Of a stretch of DNA of 64,000 nt, positions 1-12,539 are shown one piece after another. The stretch's first letter is position 1. Every line of letters begins with the position of its first letter. The position numbers were made by a program, and so were the translations under genes. The stretch is from Arion vulgaris. Taxonomy: Eukaryota; Mollusca; Gastropoda; Stylommatophora; Arionidae. Where the stretch lies: contig CM036762.1 in the NCBI GenBank assembly GCA_020796225.1, forward strand, positions 50,322,407-50,386,406. Reading direction: 5' to 3'. The notes under the pieces are model-generated. The model saw only the letters and a list, made by a program, of their open reading frames with translations. It ran no database searches and was not told the DNA's origin.

Positions 1-477
1 TTAGATGCAGTAGCGTGTGTGTAGAGTCCATTATAAAAAGTTCCTCACTTCAAAGAGCAATATTCCCATCAAAAAGTCAGTAGTAGCAGGATAAATGCAA
101 AGGTAATCAATAATAAGTCATTTCAAAAGAGTAATGTCCATCTATATTATCCAAGCATCGTAGGAAATGTGAAAGTCAATAGAAATCATTCACACTGCTA
201 AAGTCAATATCCATATATAGATTCCCCAGCACTATTACATTAGCATGGCATCAACAAGCGAAGGCATGCACACAGCATGTAATCCAGGCAGTAGAAAAGT
301 CATGTAGAATACAACGTCGAGCCCCAGGTAGTTGAGCGAAGAAGTAATGGAAATGTCTACGTGAGTACGTAAATATGTATTAAAACATGAATACTCACGT
401 AGTTCTGGTCCACGAATGTCACTGAAGGATACTACAGTAGTTAGTATCAAGGGCAGATCTAATTTGTTTTAACTGAC
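1..477. other. Unassigned AT-rich DNA
   Basis: I see no coding signal, tandem structure or similarity to other parts of the window here. Confidence 0.5.
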
Positions 478-676
478 ACCATTGTTAAAGGAGGGCCTCC
501 TTTGGCATTTCACCATTGTTAAAGGAGGGCCTCCTTTGGCATTTCACCATTGTTAAAGGAGGGCCTCCTTTGGCATACCACATTGTTAAAGGAGGGGGCC
601 TCCTTTGGCATTCCACCAGTTTATGATTGAGTGTCAGGATGGCGGTGATGTGACATCATTGTTAAAGGAGGGGCCT
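478..676. repeat. 34-bp minisatellite, about 5 units
   Basis: Units start ATTGTTAAAGGAGGGCCTCC at 481, 515, 549 and about 584, with a diverged copy at 658. Each unit carries a near-palindrome (AAGGAGG/CCTCCTT). The number of G residues at its centre varies between units. Confidence 0.85.
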
Positions 677-744
677 GGTGAACGTGACTTGACAATTGGA
701 GAGAGTTATGGGCCTATAGCTGCAATAGTATTTTTCATCATCTT

Positions 745-955
745 TGTACTTGGTCCATCTTTACTGGATACTTTCATTCCTCCTTCAGAGTATACATATA
801 TATATAATCGCAGCGATCCATTTCTCAACGGCATTTACTATCGTCCTTATACCTGATCCGTCTTTATCAGATGCATTCATTCCTCATTTAGAGTGTATAT
901 ATATATATAAAAATGGTAGTGATACATTTCACAATGATATTTATTATTGTCCTGT
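745..955. repeat. Tandem dimer, about 103-bp unit, with AT microsatellite
   Basis: Two diverged copies of one block (from about 748 and about 851) share a TCATTCCTC motif and an internal (TA)n run. They are clearly older than the near-identical arrays elsewhere in the window. Confidence 0.65.
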
Positions 956-1190
956 TGTGATTGGTATTGGTGGCGTGTGGTGACGATGATGGAACTGATG
1001 CCACAAACATTATAACCAAGTAGACGCTGTACTGTAGTTCATATTTGCTTTTATTGTAGTTATGGCATTAGATAAACAAAAATACGTCCGTTCATCTTCG
1101 CTGCATATCTCTGTCTCACTTATGTTTACTAACTAACCTAGCAACTGTTACTAAACCGTCACTATTTTACTACACAAAGCGTCATGTCTC

Positions 1191-1235
1191 AGATTATGTG
1201 TTGCACTTCTACATAGAGAGTACAACACATAGTCT
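1191..1235. repeat. Imperfect inverted repeat (hairpin)
   Basis: Two 17-bp arms around an 11-nt loop contain ATGTGTTG and its complement CAACACAT. Two positions mismatch. It may be part of a small DNA element, but I see no target duplication. Confidence 0.5.
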
Positions 1236-1335
1236 CAACTATTAAATAATCTAATTATACTACTCTAACTATCTGACTAACTGTCCATTCCTCCGCTGCC
1301 ATCTGGGAACTATGACATATGTCAAAGTAGTAAAC

Positions 1336-1337
<2 letters not shown>

Positions 1338-1395
<58 letters not shown>
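1338..1395. repeat. (TA)n microsatellite
   Basis: An uninterrupted TA dinucleotide run. A second run of the same kind lies at about 1948-1984. Confidence 0.95.
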
Positions 1396-1398
<3 letters not shown>

Positions 1399-1620
1399 GC
1401 AATCACCTAAAAGACCGATGTACCGGATCTCTCCATAAATTCATTCATGGGGAAATCTAATTCATGCAGCCTTAGCATGGGTGGGTTTCATTCACATCTT
1501 CAGCGCCATTTGGAGCTCTGGTGCTTATCCTTCAGCGATGTGTCCGGATTCAGCCAGCATTTACTGGGTTCGCTCTCCGTTAGCCTTTGGCTGTCCCCAG
1601 CCATCCTGCAAGGCAGCAGG
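1396..1620 (+). repeat. Family K interspersed repeat, copy 1
   Basis: About 190 bp resemble 26865-27060: both contain GATGTACC.GATCTC, AATCTGATTCATGCAGC-like and GATGTGTCCGG segments in the same order. Both copies are followed by a fragment of SINE-A in reverse orientation, so the two may have spread as one composite. Class unknown. Confidence 0.6.
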
Positions 1621-1624
1621 TTGA

Positions 1625-1758
1625 CTTCTACACATTTAGGGCACATGCATCTGATTTCAGCCAAACCTCCTTTGTCATCTCTTACGATATGCGTGGCAGG
1701 TAACAGTGGTTCTATTCTTTACACCCCAAATTTGGGCCCCGGTAACCACTCGGACGCA
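1625..1758 (-). mobile_element. SINE-A fragment (head half)
   Basis: On the minus strand this reads GAGTGGTTACCGGGGCCCAA, then the GTAAGAG-type central block, and stops in the hairpin region. The GAA-rich tail half is missing. Confidence 0.75.
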
Positions 1759-1769
1759 TATATATATAT

Positions 1770-1920
1770 TACACAATCATCATCAAGTAGCTTATCCCTT
1801 CTGGAACTTGATTCTCATGACAGCAGCCCTGAAACTCTCTCTATTCTGTGCAAGATTTCCAGTGTCAGCAGCAATCATTATCAGCTTGTCAATGATAATC
1901 TTGCACCCATCAGTGTCTAG
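1770..1920 (-). mobile_element. LINE-P 3' tail fragment
   Basis: Similar along its length to 10320-10560. Read on the minus strand, the second copy encodes a decayed LINE C-terminal tail (an R-rich GR motif followed by AVMGAKFW), ending in ATG repeats. This copy is shorter and broken by stops. Confidence 0.6.
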
Positions 1921-1943
1921 GTGTATGTATGTATTGTGTGTGT

Positions 1944-1989
<46 letters not shown>

Positions 1990-2056
1990 TATGTGTGTGT
2001 CTAATATTTATATAATGTTTGAAAATATGAATTAAACGCATTTATATTATTATTAT

Positions 2057-2710
2057 TTGAGTTGTCTTCTGCTTTTCTCTAATCCTGTTTTGCCTCACAG
2101 CGTCACGTCACAGCCAACTCGCCTCAGAGCGTCAGGTCACAGTCAACTCGCCTCACAGCGTCAGGTCACAGCCAACTCGCCTCACAGCGTCAGGTCACAG
2201 CCAACTCGCCTCACAGCGTCAGGTCACAGTCAACTCGCCTCACAGCGTCAGGTCACAGTCAACTCGCCTCACAGCGTCAGGTCACAGTCAACTCGCCTCA
2301 CAGCGTCAGGTCACAGTCAACTCGCCTCACAGCGTCAGGTCATAGCCAACTCGCCTCACAGCGTCAGGTCACAGTCAACTCGCCCTACAGCGTCAGGTCA
2401 CAGTCAACTCGCCTCACAGCGTCAGGTCACAGTCAACTCGCCTCACAGCGTCAGGTCATAGCCAACTCGCCTCACAGCGTCAGGTCACAGTCAACTCGCC
2501 CTACAGCGTCAGGTCACAGTCAACTCGCCCTACAGCGTCAGGTCACAGCCAACTCGCCTCACAGCGTCAGGTCACAGCCAACTCGCCTCACAGCGTCAGG
2601 TCACAGCCAACTCTAGATAGTTGGCTCTGGTCAGGTTAAGTAACGATTTCAAGAACGGACTTTTGTGTGTGCTTCCTAAATAGTGTTTTTCATTCTGAGG
2701 TACACCTTTT
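2057..2710 (+). repeat. Family H element carrying a 29-bp array
   Basis: The flanks, AATCCTGTTTTGCCTCACAG at about 2083 and the TTGTGTGTGCTTC region at about 2665, match unexpanded family H copies at 28350-28460 and in part 22365-22410. Between them, at 2096-2615, is an array of about 18 units of 29 bp with core GCGTCAGGTCACAG. The open frame across it is a repeat artefact. Confidence 0.75.
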
Positions 2711-2935
2711 GCATGGACGGCATTTTGTCGTATGCTATTATAGACATTGGATAAAACAGCTCTCTGAAAGACAGTGGATGGTAAAAGAAGACATGGATGT
2801 ACAAAGGAAACATGTAGAAGAACTGTGAAAAGAAAGTTGAAAGATTGTGTTCTGACATGGGAGACAATTACTAGAAAGTCGGCAGAACGGCACCAATCGA
2901 ATTCTCTTGTGGGAGTTTTATGTGTCAAACGGTAC
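2711..2935. other. Unassigned unique-looking DNA between two 29-bp arrays
   Basis: No recognisable coding product. It separates the family H array from the long 29-bp satellite, whose sequence is unrelated despite the same period. Confidence 0.4.
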
Positions 2936-5900
2936 ACTAAGATGTTATAGATATTGTATGAAACACTAAGATGTTATAGATATTGTATGAAACACTAAGA
3001 TGTTATAGATATTGTATGAAACACTAAGATGGTATAGATATTGTATGAAACACTAAGATGTTATAGATATTGTATGAAACACTAAGATGTTATAGATATT
3101 GTATGAAACACTAAGATGTTATAGATATTGTATGAAACACTAAGATGTTATAGATATTGTATGAAACACTAAGATGTTATAGATATTGTATGAAACACTA
3201 AGATGTTATAGATATTGTATGAAACACTAAGATGTTATCGATATTGTATGAAACACTAAGATGTTATCGATATTGTATGAAACACTAAGATGTTATCGAT
3301 ATTGTATGAAACACTAAGATGTTATCGATATTGTATGAAACACTAAGATGTTATCGATATTGTATGAAACACTAAGATGTTATCGATATTGTATGAAACA
3401 CTAAGATGTTATCGATATTGCATGAAACACTAAGATGTTATCGATATTGCATGAAACACTAAGATGTTATCGATATTGCATGAAACACTAAGATGTTATC
3501 GATATTGCATGAAACACTAAGATGTTATCGATATTGCATGAAACACTAAGATGTTATCGATATTGCATGAAACACTAAGATGTTATCGATATTGCATGAA
3601 ACACTAAGATGTTATCGATATTGCATGAAACACTAAGATGTTATCGATATTGCATGAAGCACTAAGATGTTATCGATATTGCATGAAGCACTAAGATGTT
3701 ATCGATATTGTATGAAACACTAAGATGTTATCGATATTGTATGAAACACTAAGATGTTATCGATATTGTATGAAACACTAAGATGTTATCGATATTGTAT
3801 GAAACACTAAGATGTTATCGATATTGTATGAAACACTAAGATGTTATCGATATTGTATGAAACACTAAGATGTTATCGATATTGTATGAAACACTAAGAT
3901 GTTATCGATATTGTATGAAACACTAAGATGTTATCGATATTGTATGAAACACTAAGATGTTATCGATATTGTATGAAACACTAAGATGTTATCGATATTG
4001 TATGAAACACTAAGATGTTATCGATATTGTATGAAACACTAAGATGTTATCGATATTGTATGAAACACTAAGATGTTATCGATATTGTATGAAACACTAA
4101 GATGTTATCGATATTGTATGAAACACTAAGATGTTATCGATATTGTATGAAACACTAAGATGTTATCGATATTGTATGAAACACTAAGATGTTATAGATA
4201 TTGTATGAAACACTAAGATGTTATAGATATTGTATGAAACACTAAGATGTTATAGATATTGTATGAAACACTAAGATGTTATAGATATTGTATGAAACAC
4301 TAAGATGTTATAGATATTGTATGAAACACTAAGATGTTATAGATATTGTATGAAACACTAAGATGTTATAGATATTGTATGAAACACTAAGATGTTATAG
4401 ATATTGTATGAAACACTAAGATGTTATAGATATTGTATGAAACACTAAGATGTTATAGATATTGTATGAAACACTAAGATGTTATCGATATTGTATGAAA
4501 CACTAAGATGTTATCGATATTGTATGAAACACTAAGATGTTATCGATATTGTATGAAACACTAAGATGTTATAGATATTGTATGAAACACTAAGATGTTA
4601 TAGATATTGTATGAAACACTAAGATGTTATAGATATTGTATGAAACACTAAGATGTTATCGATATTGCATGAAACACTAAGATGTTATCGATATTGCATG
4701 AAACACTAAGATGTTATCGATATTGCATGAAACACTAAGATGTTATCGATATTGCATGAAACACTAAGATGTTATCGATATTGCATGAAACACTAAGATG
4801 TTATCGATATTGCATGAAACACTAAGATGTTATCGATATTGCATGAAACACTAAGATGTTATCGATATTGCGTGAAACACTAAGATGTTATCGATATTGC
4901 GTGAAACGCTAAGATGTTATCGATATTGCATGAAACGCTAAGATGTTATCGATATTGCATGAAACGCTAAGATGTTATCGATATTGCATGAAACGCTAAG
5001 ATGTTATCGATATTGCATGAAACGCTAAGATGTTATCGATATTGCATGAAACGCTAAGATGTTATCGATATTGCATGAAACGCTAAGATGTTATCGATAT
5101 TGCATGAAACGCTAAGATGTTATCGATATTGTATGAAACGCTAAGATGTTATCGATATTGTATGAAACGCTAAGATGTTATCGATATTGTATGAAACGCT
5201 AAGATGTTATCGATATTGTATGAAACACTAAGATGTTATCGATATTGTATGAAACACTAAGATGTTATCGATATTGTATGAAACACTAAGATGTTATCGA
5301 TATTGTATGAAACACTAAGATGTTATCGATATTGTATGAAACACTAAGATGTTATCGATATTGTATGAAACACTAAGATGTTATAGATATTGTATGAAAC
5401 ACTAAGATGTTATAGATATTGTATGAAACACTAAGATGTTATAGATATTGTATGAAACACTAAGATGTTATCGATATTGCATGAAACACTAAGATGTTAT
5501 CGATATTGCATGAAACACTAAGATGTTATCGATATTGCATGAAACACTAAGATGTTATCGATATTGCATGAAACACTAAGATGTTATCGATATTGCATGA
5601 AACACTAAGATGTTATCGATATTGCATGAAACACTAAGATGTTATCGATATTGCATGAAACACTAAGATGTTATCGATATTGCATGAAACACTAAGATGT
5701 TATCGATATTGCATGAAACACTAAGATGTTATCGATATTGCATGAAACACTAAGATGTTATCGATATTGCATGAAACACTAAGATGTTATCGATATTGCA
5801 TGAAACACTAAGATGTTATCGATATTGCATGAAACACTAAGATGTTATCGATATTGCATGAAACACTAAGATGTTATCGATATTGCATGAAACACTAAGA

Positions 5901-8900
5901 TGTTATCGATATTGCATGAAACGCTAAGATGTTATCGATATTGCATGAAACGCTAAGATGTTATCGATATTGCATGAAACGCTAAGATGTTATCGATATT
6001 GCATGAAACGCTAAGATGTTATCGATATTGCATGAAACGCTAAGATGTTATCGATATTGCATGAAACGCTAGATGTTATCGATATTGCATGAAACGCTAA
6101 GATGTTATCGATATTGTATGAAACGCTAAGATGTTATCGATATTGCATGAAACGCTAAGATGTTATCGATATTGCATGAAACGCTAAGATGTTATCGATA
6201 TTGCATGAAACGCTAGATGTTATCGATATTGCATGAAACGCTAAGATGTTATCGATATTGCATGAAAGCAAGATGTTATCGATATTGTATGAAACGCTAA
6301 GATGTTATCGATATTGTATGAAACGCTAAGATGTTATCGATATTGTATGAAACGCTAAGATGTTATCGATATTGTATGAAACGCTAAGATGTTATCGATA
6401 TTGTATGAAACGCTAAGATGTTATCGATATTGTATGAAACGCTAAGATGTTATCGATATTGAATGAAACGCTAAGATGTTATCGATATTGTATGAAACGC
6501 TAAGATGTTATCGATATTGCATGAAACGCTAAGATGTTATCGATATTGCATGAAACGCTAAGATGTTATCGATATTGTATGAAACGCTAAGATGTTATCG
6601 ATATTGCATGAAACGCTAAGATGTTATCGATATTGTATGAAACGCTAAGATGTTATCGATATTGTATGAAACGCTAAGATGTTATCGATATTGTATGAAA
6701 CGCTAAGATGTTATCGATATTGCGAAACCTAGATGTTATCGATATTGATGAAACGCTAAGATGTTATCGATATGCATGAAACCTAAGATGTTATCGATAT
6801 TCATGAAACCTAAGATGTTATCGATATTGATGAAACCTAAGATTTATCGATATTGATGAAACGCTAAGATGTTATCGATATTGTATGAAACGCTAAGATG
6901 TTATCGATATTGTATGAAACGCTAAGATGTTATCGATATTGATGAAACCTAGATGTTATGTATTGCGAAACACTAAGATTTATGATATTGTATGAAACAC
7001 TAAGATGTTATCGATATTATGAAACCTAAGATGTTATCGATATTGATGAAACCTAAGATGTTATCGATATTGTATGAAACACTAGATGTTATCGATATTG
7101 TAAACCTAAGATGTTATCGATATTGATGAAACCTAGATGTTATCGATATTGCATGAAACACTAAGATGTTATCGATATTGCATGAAACTAAGATGTTATC
7201 GATATTGATGAAACCTAGATGTTATCGATATTGCATGAAACACTAAGATGTTATCGATATTGCATGAACACTAGATGTTATCGATATTGTATGAAACACT
7301 AAGATGTTATCGATATTGCATGAAACACTAAGATGTTATCGATATTGCATGAAACACTAAGATGTTATCGATATTGATGAAAACTAAGATGTTATCGATA
7401 TTGATGAAACACTAAGATGTTATCGATATTGATGAAACACTAGATGTTATCGATATTGCATGAAACACTAAGATGTTATCGATATTGTATGAAACACTAA
7501 GATGTTATCGATATTGCATGAAACACTAAGATGTTATCGATATTGCATGAAACACTAAGATGTTATCGATATTGCATGAAACACTAAGATGTTATCGATA
7601 TTGCATGAAACACTAAGATGTTATCGATATTGCATGAAACACTAAGATGTTATCGATATTGCATGAAACACTAAGATTTATCGATATTGATAAACAGATG
7701 TTATATTGCATGAACACTAGATGTTATCGATATTGATAAAATAATGTTATCATAGCTAAAACAATTAATGATATTGATAAACACTAAGATTATCGATATT
7801 GCATGAAACACTAAGATGTTATCGATATTGCATGAAAACAAGATGTTATCGATATTATGAAACCTAAGATGTTATCGATATTGCTAACCTAAATGTTACG
7901 ATATTGCAGAAAACAGATGTTATCGATATTGCGAAAATAAGATGTTATCGATATTGTAAACCTAAGATGTTATCGATATTGCATGAAACCTAAGATTTAT
8001 CGATATTGATGAAAGCTAAGATGTTATCGATATGAGAACCTAAGATTTATCGATATTGATGAAACGCTAGATGTTATCGATATTGCATGAAACTAAGATG
8101 TTATCGATATTGCTGAAACGCTAAGATGTTACGATATGCTGAAACGCTAGATTATCGATATTGCATGAAACGCTAAGATGTTATCGATATTCATGAAACG
8201 CAAGATGTTATCGATATTGCATGAAACGCTAAGATGTTATCGATATTGATGAAACGTAAGATGTTATCGATATTGCAGAAACGCTAAGATGTTATCGATA
8301 TTGCATGAAACCTAGATGTTATCGATATTGCATGAAACGCTAAGATGTTATCGATATTGCATGAAACGCTAAGATGTTATCGATATTGCATGAAACGCTA
8401 AGATGTTATCGATATTGAGAAACGCTAAGATGTTATCGATATTGATGAAACGCTAGATGTTATCGATATTGAAAACGCTAAGATGTTATCGATATTGAGA
8501 AACGCTAGATGTTATCGATAGCGAAAGCAAGATGTTATCGATATTGCATGAAACGCTAGATGTTATCGATTTGAGAAACGCTAAGATGTTATCGATATTG
8601 TGAAACGCTAGATGTTATCGATTTGATGAAACGCAAGATGTTATCGATATTGATAAACCTAATGTATCATGGGAAACGCTAGATGTTATCGATATTGATG
8701 AAACGCTAAGATGTTATCGATATTATGCGCTAAATGTATCGATATGTAGAACCTAGATGTTATCGATATTGTATGAAACGCTAAGATGTTATCGATATTG
8801 TATGAAACGCTAAGATGTTATCGATATTGTATGAAACGCTAAGATGTTATCGATATTGTATGAAACACTAAGATGTTATCGATATTGTATGAAACGCTAA

Positions 8901-9579
8901 GATGTTATCGATATTGAAGAAACTAGATGTTATGTATGTAAGAAACGCTAAGATGTTATCGATATTGTATGAAACGCTAAGATGTTATCGATATTGAGTG
9001 AAACGCTAAGATGTTATCGATATTGATGAAACCAAGATGTTATCGATATTGTATGAAACTCTAAGATGTTATCGATATTGTATGAAACGCTAAGATGTTA
9101 TCGATATTGTATGAAACGCTAAGATGTTATCGATATTGTATGAAACACTAAGATGTTATCGATATTGCATGAAACACTAAGATGTTATCGATATTGCATG
9201 AAACACTAAGATGTTATCGATATTGTATGAAACACTAAGATGTTATCGATATTGTATGAAACACTAAGATGTTATCGATATTGTATGAAACACTAAGATG
9301 TTATCGATATTGCATGAAACGCTAAGATGTTATCGATATTGCATGAAACGCTAAGATGTTATCGATATTGTATGAAACGCTAAGATGTTATCGATATTGT
9401 ATGAAACACTAAGATGTTATAGATATTGTATGAAACACTAAGATGTTATCGATATTGTATGAAACACTAAGATGTTATCGATATTGTATGAAACACTAAG
9501 ATGTTATCGATATTGTATGAAACACTAAGATGTTATCGATATTGTATGAAACACTAAGATGTTATAAATATTGTATGAA
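2936..9579. repeat. 29-bp satellite array, about 229 units
   Basis: The unit runs ACTAAGATGTTATCGATATT then GTATGAAAC. Three variable positions define subtypes: TATCGATA or TATAGATA, TTGTATG or TTGCATG (rarely TTGCGTG), and AAACACT or AAACGCT. Subtypes occur in contiguous blocks rather than mixed, as expected from local unequal exchange. From about 6720 to 8760 and in patches from 6060 many units carry 1-3-nt deletions. The array ends abruptly at SINE-M. Confidence 0.97.
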
Positions 9580-9599
9580 TGAAAATTGTGGCATATCCT

Positions 9600-9813
9600 T
9601 TACTGGACCATATCAATCACATCGTTGATTTTCTAGGTACCACGTGTACGTTCAGTAGTTTGCCATTGCTTTCTGAACGATGTCTATTTTTACCGTTCGT
9701 AAAAATCGAAGGGAACTCATTTGCTTCCAAACATGCCCGCCGCGGAGTTTGAACCAGGTACGCTTGGGATGCGAGCGAGCTCACTACCGCTTAAGCTACA
9801 GACGCTCATAGAA
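9600..9813 (-). mobile_element. SINE-M (tRNA-derived SINE), copy 1
   Basis: On the minus strand it opens with a tRNA-like head: a box-A-like TAGCTTAAGCGG and a box-B-like GGTTCAAACTCC in the usual order and spacing. A non-tRNA body matches 44005-44216. The far edge lies about 20 bp beyond the satellite. Confidence 0.75.
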
Positions 9814-10319
9814 GAGTACAATCCAAATTAAAGGTATCCGTGACATTCCACATGTGGGTTGCGGATATAGGTGGGTTGTGGACTCAGGTGGGTTGCGGAT
9901 ATAGGTGGATTGTGGGCGACAAAGACCGTTTCTCAACAAAACAGTGACAGCTGTGTATTAAGAAATAAAACAATACACGGCAATTCAAATATGAATCAGT
10001 TTGAATGATTAATCCCCACGTAAGTATGTTTTTTATTTTCCTTGTTCTTAGTGTGTGGGCTTTTTCGACTAAAATTTGTTTCGTTTTACATTTGCTATAC
10101 GTTGTTTTTATTATTATAAGTTGCAGGCATCAATATTGATAAGGGTTCACTAGTCAAAAGCATGACTTGGTCGTACACATCTGGTCCACAGCTAACTCTA
10201 ATTACTAACGGAGGCGTTGTATGGTCATGCTGAAGTTCGGGGTAACGAACGTGTGGACTGATTTGCAAATAATGCTTCTATTCAAACTGGCAGAAGTGTC
10301 AACGGAGCTGGTGTCGTTA
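9814..10319. other. Unassigned DNA with a short GT-rich minisatellite
   Basis: About three 21-bp units of GGTGGGTTG(C/T)GGA type lie at 9852-9915. I find nothing else recognisable. Confidence 0.5.
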
Positions 10320-10560
10320 ATTGAATGTCATCATCATCAAGTAGCTTGTCCCTTCCAGAACTTGGCTCCCATGACAGCACTCCTGAAAAACTCTGTTCTT
10401 TGCAAGCTGACCGACGTCAGCAGCAGTCATTCTCAGATCATCAATGACATATTGCACCCATCATCTTTTAGGCCTTCCTCTCATTCTTCTTCCAGGCACA
10501 ATACCCTTCAAAATTATCTTATCTATGCACATGCCGTTTGATGTGTCCGAAATATTTAAT
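10320..10560 (-). mobile_element. LINE-P 3' tail fragment
   Basis: The minus strand decodes, with frame breaks, to a LINE C-terminal segment: an R-rich GR motif, then MTAADVGQL-like and AVMGAKFWKGQAT-like stretches, ending in ATG repeats. Such post-reverse-transcriptase tails are common in animal LINEs. Decayed and 5'-truncated. Confidence 0.65.
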
Positions 10561-11012
10561 TTTCCTTGATTTTATGCTCTTTAATAACCTTATAATCTTT
10601 AATTGAATGTTATACTTGGAAATTATGGATATTCTGGGTATCACAGACACTGGAGCGATTATTAGTATAGGGAGTTAGGTCGAGACAAGGCAGACATGGT
10701 CATCGACGTGGTAACGATAAAATAATCAGCTTTTCCTGGGGAAGTCGGTAATAAAATCAGCCACAAGTAGATGCGGAGTAACAACATACAGGAAGGCCCG
10801 GTATTTTTAGGGGGAAGGGCTATAGAAAATGTTAGTGGATATATGTAGCTGCGCAGTACGATCAGTTAGTCAGGAGGTACAGGTGATGACGTTAACACCA
10901 AGATGAGGACAGTCCGACAAGCATTTGACTCTTCAGCGCATAGTGAGGAAATCGTATGTGATATCTCCATTAATTAAAAGAAAATTAATAATATTCAATT
11001 CAATTGTCTTCT
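10561..11012. other. Unassigned DNA
   Basis: No tandem repeat, coding signal or match to other elements in the window. Confidence 0.4.
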
Positions 11013-11580
11013 TCTAAAAGCCGAAGGATTGACTTCATTGCACCGGGTTTTACCCATATGACTCGGTCCCTCTCCACAGAAATGGCACGCCAGCTGCCGA
11101 GAGTATTGCACCGGGTTTTACCCCATATGACTCGGTCCCTCTCCACAGAAATGGCACGCCAGCTGCCGAGAGTATTGCACCGGGTTTTACCCCATATGAC
11201 TCGGTCCCTCTCCACAGAAATGGCACGCCAGCTGCCGAGAGTATTGCACCGGTTTTACCCATATGACTCGGTCCTCTCCACAGAAATGGCACGCCAGCTG
11301 CCGGAGTATTGCACCGGTTTTACCCCATATGACTCGGTCCCTCTCCACAGAAATGGCACGCCAGATGCCGAGAGTATTGCACGAACTTCGTAGCTCCAGC
11401 AAAAATCCTAGGGGTCTCTGGAAAAACTGCACTCGTGAACAGAATGGCGCGGTCGAACTCAGAACCCACGACCTTCGACTCACAAGGCAAAGGGCTTAAC
11501 CACTTAACCACTTAACCACAGAGATCTTCGACTCACAAGGCAAAGGGCTTAACCACTTAACCACTTAGCCACAGAGACCC
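11013..11580 (-). mobile_element. SINE-F with an internal 69-bp array
   Basis: The ends match the compact copy at 62265-62510: the AAAGCCGAAGGA edge on one side and the tRNA-like head (GGCTAAGTGGTTAAG, box B degraded) on the other. Where that copy has one segment containing AATGGCACGCCAGCTGCCGA, this one has about five to six copies at 69-bp spacing (11041-11390). The tRNA-like head is also partly duplicated (11470-11575). Confidence 0.85.
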
Positions 11581-11583
11581 CCG

Positions 11584-11937
11584 TCTTCTTCTTTGCGTTC
11601 GTTCTTTACCACCAATTTTAATCACTCTTTGTGAAATGTTTGATCTTTACGTTCGTTCTTTACAACCAATTTTAATCACTTTTTGTGATATGTTTGATCT
11701 TTACGTTCGTTCTTTACAACCAATTTTAATCATTCTTTGTGATATGATTGATATTTGCCAAGAACGTGTATACGTTGCACATTGGTTTGGTAGGCCCTAA
11801 ACGCATAGCCTTCTACACGTTTAGGACACATGCATCTGATTTCAGCCAAACCTCCTTAGTCGTCTCTTACTACATGCGTGGCAGGTAACAGTGGTTCTAT
11901 TCTTTACACCCAAATTTTGGCCCGTAACCACTCAGGT
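11584..11937 (-). mobile_element. SINE-A with tandemly triplicated tail
   Basis: A complete SINE-A on the minus strand whose 3' segment (GTGATTAAAATTGGT to GAACG) is present about three times in a row at about 54-bp spacing between 11584 and 11760. It abuts SINE-F. Confidence 0.85.
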
Positions 11938-12149
11938 GATTTCAATTGTGAAAATCTGTCTTGTTGTGTAACTCAGAAAAGTGACGAGTCACCAAGTTGA
12001 TCAAATAAGAATGAGATCTTTTATCAACAAATGTCATCGGTAGATTCTCAGACTGAGATAGTATGACAGACTGGCAAACACAGACCTGTAGATAAGGGCA
12101 GGAATACATGATGACCCAGGTCAGGATAAGGAATTGGGGGTGGGTTCGG

Positions 12150-12500
12150 CCACAGCCAACTCTAGATAACTAGACCAGACAACTGACTGGGAATCCTGAC
12201 CTAATCAGAGAAGGGAGCTGGAAAATATAGATGTTTGATAGAACACTGCACGTTTTTTTTTCAATTTTACTCAATTCTGTGAGTCTATGGTAATTTATTG
12301 GTGAAAAATATTTATAATATTGATATTCCTTATTGTTAAACTAACTTGTTGCATAATATAACTTCGAGTTAGCATTTTGTTTTGATTTTAAAATGAATTC
12401 GTCTATATACACCAATACTGGAATGCCTCGTCACGTGGTGTAGTTGGGGTCTGATATCCCATAATTCTTACCTGAGTCCGAAGGACCATAAGTTTATAGT
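12150..12500 (+). repeat. Family I interspersed repeat, copy 1
   Basis: Shares order and sequence with 25895-26640, 53085-53400 and the reverse copy at 28555-28775. Markers are a GTTTGATAGAA block, CTCAATTCTATGAGTCTATG, a TATTCCTTATTGTTAAACT block and ACAATACTGGAATG. Non-coding and of unknown class. Confidence 0.7.
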
Positions 12501-12539
12501 TGGCTCTGGTTCGGCATACCCAGCGGAATACACATGTGA

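Noticed and set aside
2936..9579. CRISPR-like array
   Set aside because: Units are contiguous with no unique spacers, and the genome is eukaryotic.
10221..10541. Small plus-strand gene
   Set aside because: The region is a reversed LINE-P tail, and the plus frame is its antisense.
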